A stretch of DNA of 15,480 nucleotides from DAOUBP01 sp034432655 (GTDB lineage: Bacteria > Chloroflexota > Anaerolineae > CG2-30-64-16). The translations under genes were made by a program, and so were the position numbers. Position 1 is the stretch's first letter. The number at the start of each line of letters is the position of its first letter. The notes beneath the pieces were generated by a model. That model saw only the letters and a list, made by a program, of their open reading frames with translations. It had not been told where the DNA came from and did not search any database. The DNA lies in NCBI GenBank assembly GCA_034432655.1, contig DAOUBP010000108.1, positions 1 to 15,480 on the forward strand, in the 5' to 3' direction. Shown here one piece after another: positions 12,893 through 15,480 of the stretch.

Positions 12893-13001
12893 ATTTTCAG
12901 TGTAGAAAGGAGGTGCGCCAAGACCAGATACTTACACCCTCGCTGAGTCGTTTGGCCGTTTAGAGTCTTTCAGGACACACTACAAGCAAGGAGGCGGAAG
13001 T

Positions 13002-14855
13002 ATGGCCTACGGATACACCGGCCGTGTACTCAACGTGGACTTGACCCAGCGCCGGATCTGGGAAGAACCCCTGAACATGGACTGGGCCAGGAAGTTCATC
13101 GGCGGCAAAGGGCTGGGTGCGCGTTATCTCTGGGATCGTGTCAAGCCGGGCGCCGACCCTCTCGGGCCAGACAATGTCTTCATGATCTGGACCGGCCCCC
13201 TCGCGGGGACCTTCGCTCCCTCCTCCCCCAAATACTGCGTGGTCACCAAAGGCCCGCAGACCGGACTCTACCTTGACTCCCATGCCGGTGGCATCTTCGG
13301 CGTGGAGCTCAAGTTCGCCGGCTATGATGGCGTCATCGTGTACGGCAAGGCCGCGGAGCCGGTCTATCTGTACATCGAAGACGGCCATGCCGAAATCCGC
13401 GACGCCAAACATCTGTGGGGCAAAAACGCGCACGAGGCCGAGGACGCTCTGCACGCCGAGCTGGGCGAGGCGCCGGCCGTCATGGCGATCGGCCAGGCGG
13501 GCGAGAACCTGGTCAAGTACGCCTGCATCTCGGCCAGCTACTATCGCCAGCACGGCCGCGGCGGCTGCGGTGCAGTGATGGGCTCCAAGAATCTCAAGGC
13601 CGTGGCCGTGCGCGGCACCGGCTCGGTCAAGGTCGCCTATCCTAAGGAGTTCAAGGACGCCTGCTGGGAGGCGATGATCAAGGACACCCTGGAGAACCCC
13701 GAGGCCCAGTTCGGCATCAAGTGGGGTTCGCCCTCCCTGATGTGGTACACCAACGCCACGGGCACCTTCCCCGCCTACAACTTCGCCGACGGCGTCTTCG
13801 CGGGCGCTGACAAGATTGACGCCAACGTCATCCTGAAGATGGCGACTAAGCGTCACGCGTGCTACTCGTGCCCCGTGGGCTGCGGCAACTACGTCGAGGT
13901 GACCGTCGGCCCCTATGCCGGCACCAAGGTGGAAGGGCCGGAGTACGAGACAATATTTTCCCTCGGCTCCAACTGCGGCGTGGATGACATCAACGCCATC
14001 GTCCACGCCAACTACCTGTGCGATGCCTACGGCCTGGATACCATCTCGGCCGGCGACTGCATCGCCTGGGCCATGGAGCTGTACGAGAAGGGGATCCTCA
14101 AGCCGGAGGAGACCGACGGCCTGGCCCTGACCTTCGGCAACGGCGAGGCGATGGTCAAGATGGTGGAGAAGATCGCCAAGCGCGAGGGTCTGGGCGACCT
14201 GCTGGCGGAGGGCGTCAAGCGCGCCGCGGCGAAGCTCGGCCGCGGCTCCGAACGCTACGCCGTGCACTTCAAGGGGATGGAGCCGCCTGCGTACGAGCCC
14301 AAGGGCTCCTGGTCCATGGCACTTTCCTATGTCACGTCAGATCGGGGCGGCTGCCACCTGCGCTCGTGGCCGATCGGGCCGGAGGTGCTGGGCGCGTTCT
14401 GGCTGGGCGCGGAGCCGATCCCGCTGGAGCGCTGGAGCACGGCCAACAAAGCCAAGGTGAATGCGGAACAACAGCACCAGTACGCTGCCAAGTTCTCCAT
14501 GGAGATCTGCGACTTCGACTGCTGGAACAACGAACGGCTGACCAACATGCTCTGGACGGGCACCGGCTTCGAGGAGTATCGGGACGTCAAGGAGTTCGAG
14601 AAGGCCGGCGAGCGGATCACCAACCTGACCTGGCTGTTCAACATCCGCGAGGGCATGACCTTCGATGACCTGAAGCTGCCCCCGCGCTTCTCGCTGGACC
14701 CCAACCGCTCCGGGCCGAGCGCCGGCAAGGTGCTCTCCGAGGCGGACTACTACACCATGCTGGCCGACTATTGCCGGATTCGCGGGTGGGACGAGCAGGC
14801 CGTGCCCACGAAGGCGAAGCTGGAAGAGCTGGGGCTGGCTGACCTGGTTGCATAA
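13002..14855 (+). CDS. aorB: Aldehyde ferredoxin oxidoreductase, tungsten-pterin subunit
   Basis: Oxidises aldehydes to carboxylic acids (reversibly) at a bis-pyranopterin tungsten centre and passes electrons to ferredoxin. 617 residues, the usual family length. ATG with AAGGAGGCGG upstream. The N-terminus GYTGRVLNVDLTQRRIWEEP, GGKGLGARYLWDRV (34-47), APSSPKYCVVTKGPQTG (72-88) and GRGGCGAVMGSKNLKA (185-200) are AOR signatures. The [4Fe-4S] cysteines are C287, C290, C294 (CYSCPVGC) with a distal cysteine at C503 or C507 (EICDFDC). No in-frame stop or missing motif was seen. The four-cluster ferredoxin gene follows after 17 bases. The match to the AorB subunit of the AorABC-type complex rests on that partner plus the FAD and MoaD-like genes at 10486-11974. 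Substrate unknown. Confidence 0.95.
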   Translation: MAYGYTGRVLNVDLTQRRIWEEPLNMDWARKFIGGKGLGARYLWDRVKPGADPLGPDNVFMIWTGPLAGTFAPSSPKYCVVTKGPQTGLYLDSHAGGIFGVELKFAGYDGVIVYGKAAEPVYLYIEDGHAEIRDAKHLWGKNAHEAEDALHAELGEAPAVMAIGQAGENLVKYACISASYYRQHGRGGCGAVMGSKNLKAVAVRGTGSVKVAYPKEFKDACWEAMIKDTLENPEAQFGIKWGSPSLMWYTNATGTFPAYNFADGVFAGADKIDANVILKMATKRHACYSCPVGCGNYVEVTVGPYAGTKVEGPEYETIFSLGSNCGVDDINAIVHANYLCDAYGLDTISAGDCIAWAMELYEKGILKPEETDGLALTFGNGEAMVKMVEKIAKREGLGDLLAEGVKRAAAKLGRGSERYAVHFKGMEPPAYEPKGSWSMALSYVTSDRGGCHLRSWPIGPEVLGAFWLGAEPIPLERWSTANKAKVNAEQQHQYAAKFSMEICDFDCWNNERLTNMLWTGTGFEEYRDVKEFEKAGERITNLTWLFNIREGMTFDDLKLPPRFSLDPNRSGPSAGKVLSEADYYTMLADYCRIRGWDEQAVPTKAKLEELGLADLVA

Positions 14856-14872
14856 AGAAAGGAGCTGCTGCC

Positions 14873-15364
14873 ATGAAAATGCTCGTCGTTGACCCCGATC
14901 GGTGCATCGGCTGCGGCCTGTGTGAAATGGCCTGCTCCTTCAAGCATACAGGCGAGTTCAGCCGGACCCTCTCCCGCATCCGGGTCTATCGCTGGGAGAA
15001 GACCTGCGATGCGGTGCCGCTGGTGTGCTATCAGTGCGAAGACGCACCGTGCATCCGGGTGTGCGGCGTGGCCGGCGCGATCACCCGCGACCCCAAGACC
15101 CACGCGGTGGTGATCAACCGGGAGCTGTGCATCGGTTGCAAGCTATGCATGTTCAATTGTCCCTACGGCGCGATTGACTTCGACGGCCGCGCGCGGCACC
15201 TGATCAAGTGCGACTACTGTGACGGCGACCCCGAGTGCGTCAAGTACTGCTCGGTGAAGGCGATCACCTACAGCGAGCCGGTAGCAGCCGGGGAGTTCCT
15301 CAAGGCGCTGGAGGCGCAGCGCTTGCGCCCCAGCTCCAAGGGGCCGGGCTCGGCGCTCCGCTAG
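14873..15364 (+). CDS. aorA: Four-cluster ferredoxin subunit, AorA-like
   Basis: 163 residues, cytoplasmic. Four cysteine groups are visible, enough for four [4Fe-4S] clusters: CIGCGLCEMAC (11-21), CYQCEDAPCIRVC (52-64), CIGCKLCMFNCP (86-97) and CDYCDGDPECVKYC (113-126). This HycB/CooF-like architecture is that of the electron-transfer subunit AorA that accompanies tungsten AORs and, in the characterised Aromatoleum enzyme, chains catalytic subunits into filaments. ATG with AAAGGAGC nine bases upstream; co-transcribed with the AOR gene. The last 25 or so residues are a basic, low-order tail. The stop overlaps the stop of the convergent gene by a few bases. Cluster content is well supported; filament formation is inference. 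Confidence 0.92.
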   Translation: MKMLVVDPDRCIGCGLCEMACSFKHTGEFSRTLSRIRVYRWEKTCDAVPLVCYQCEDAPCIRVCGVAGAITRDPKTHAVVINRELCIGCKLCMFNCPYGAIDFDGRARHLIKCDYCDGDPECVKYCSVKAITYSEPVAAGEFLKALEAQRLRPSSKGPGSALR

Positions 15365-15480
15365 TGGGTCACTTGGCGCGTACGTTGCCATTCCGACAGC
15401 ACCGCGCCCAAGTCCGGTTCACCGGACGCTGCCAGGTAGCCCGATCCATTCATGGTCGGGCGGGCCGGCGTGACCGCACA
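15361..15480 (-). CDS. C-terminal end of an unidentified leftward gene (cut by window edge)
   Basis: A minus-strand frame is open from the window edge to TAG (15363-15361), 39 residues ending SEWQRTRQVTH, with a plausible globular composition (NGSGYLAASGEPDLGAVL). The other frames there are broken sooner. The stop overlaps the convergent ferredoxin stop, a common tight arrangement. Too short to name, and it could be chance. Confidence 0.4.
   Translation of the reverse strand, partial: CAVTPARPTMNGSGYLAASGEPDLGAVLSEWQRTRQVTH

Noticed and set aside
12906..12960. Leader peptide after the strong Shine-Dalgarno AAAGGAGGT
   Set aside because: No ATG, GTG or TTG lies at a usable distance; the only GTG overlaps the Shine-Dalgarno itself.
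12960..14267. Long minus-strand ORF (435 codons) opposite the AOR gene
   Set aside because: The opposite strand encodes a full-length, motif-complete AOR; the antisense product is low-complexity and unrecognisable.
1..15480. tRNA or rRNA genes, integrases, transposases or phage attachment sites
   Set aside because: None was recognised on either strand by eye; a covariance-model scan was not possible.

Overview
The window is a GC-rich, gene-dense piece of a bacterial chromosome. The combined evidence fits a monoderm, mainly anaerobic or facultative environmental bacterium, most likely a Chloroflexota (Anaerolineae/Caldilineae-like) lineage. That evidence is an LPQTG sorting signal, an ECF transporter, a tungsten-type aldehyde ferredoxin oxidoreductase set, a selenocysteine-containing SelD, and intergenic octamer runs and C/G-rich hairpins. 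The taxonomy is inference; no rRNA or marker phylogeny was possible.

Left part (1-7386). A truncated ftsH runs leftwards from 517. Divergent from it is a probable vitamin B12 acquisition operon. A TTGACG/TATCTT promoter (677-705) leads into a cobalamin riboswitch (about 727-855) with a readable antiterminator/terminator platform and a second intrinsic terminator. Six genes follow, some with 4-base or longer overlaps: a secreted alpha/alpha-toroid protein; two exported DUF4430 (transcobalamin C-terminal-like) proteins, one with an LPQTG wall-sorting tail and one with a C-terminal membrane anchor; an ECF T component; a fused double ATPase; and a membrane S component. Animal B12 carriers (intrinsic factor, transcobalamin) consist of a toroid plus a small beta domain with B12 held between them. 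This operon appears to encode the same two parts as separate surface proteins feeding an ECF importer. It is the most interesting system in the window.

Middle part (7397-10485). Running leftwards are selD, whose full reading frame contains an in-frame TGA at codon 18 (the selenocysteine position of SelD), and a closely coupled, membrane-tethered trypsin-like protease. A divergent promoter region (9427-9494) also drives a rightward pair of thioredoxin-fold genes. That pair ends in a 16-bp perfect hairpin shared with the next, convergent operon.

Right part (10486-15480). An FAD/NAD(P) oxidoreductase and a MoaD/ThiS-like protein (leftward) and an aldehyde ferredoxin oxidoreductase plus a four-cluster ferredoxin (rightward) together match the AorA/B/C/D parts of a tungsten aldehyde oxidoreductase complex. 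They are split into two divergent blocks by an SMR-family efflux gene and two non-coding stretches: 11975-12325 has three strong hairpins, and 12650-13001 has overlapping divergent promoters and an imperfect inverted repeat. The right edge carries the C-terminal end of an unidentified leftward gene.
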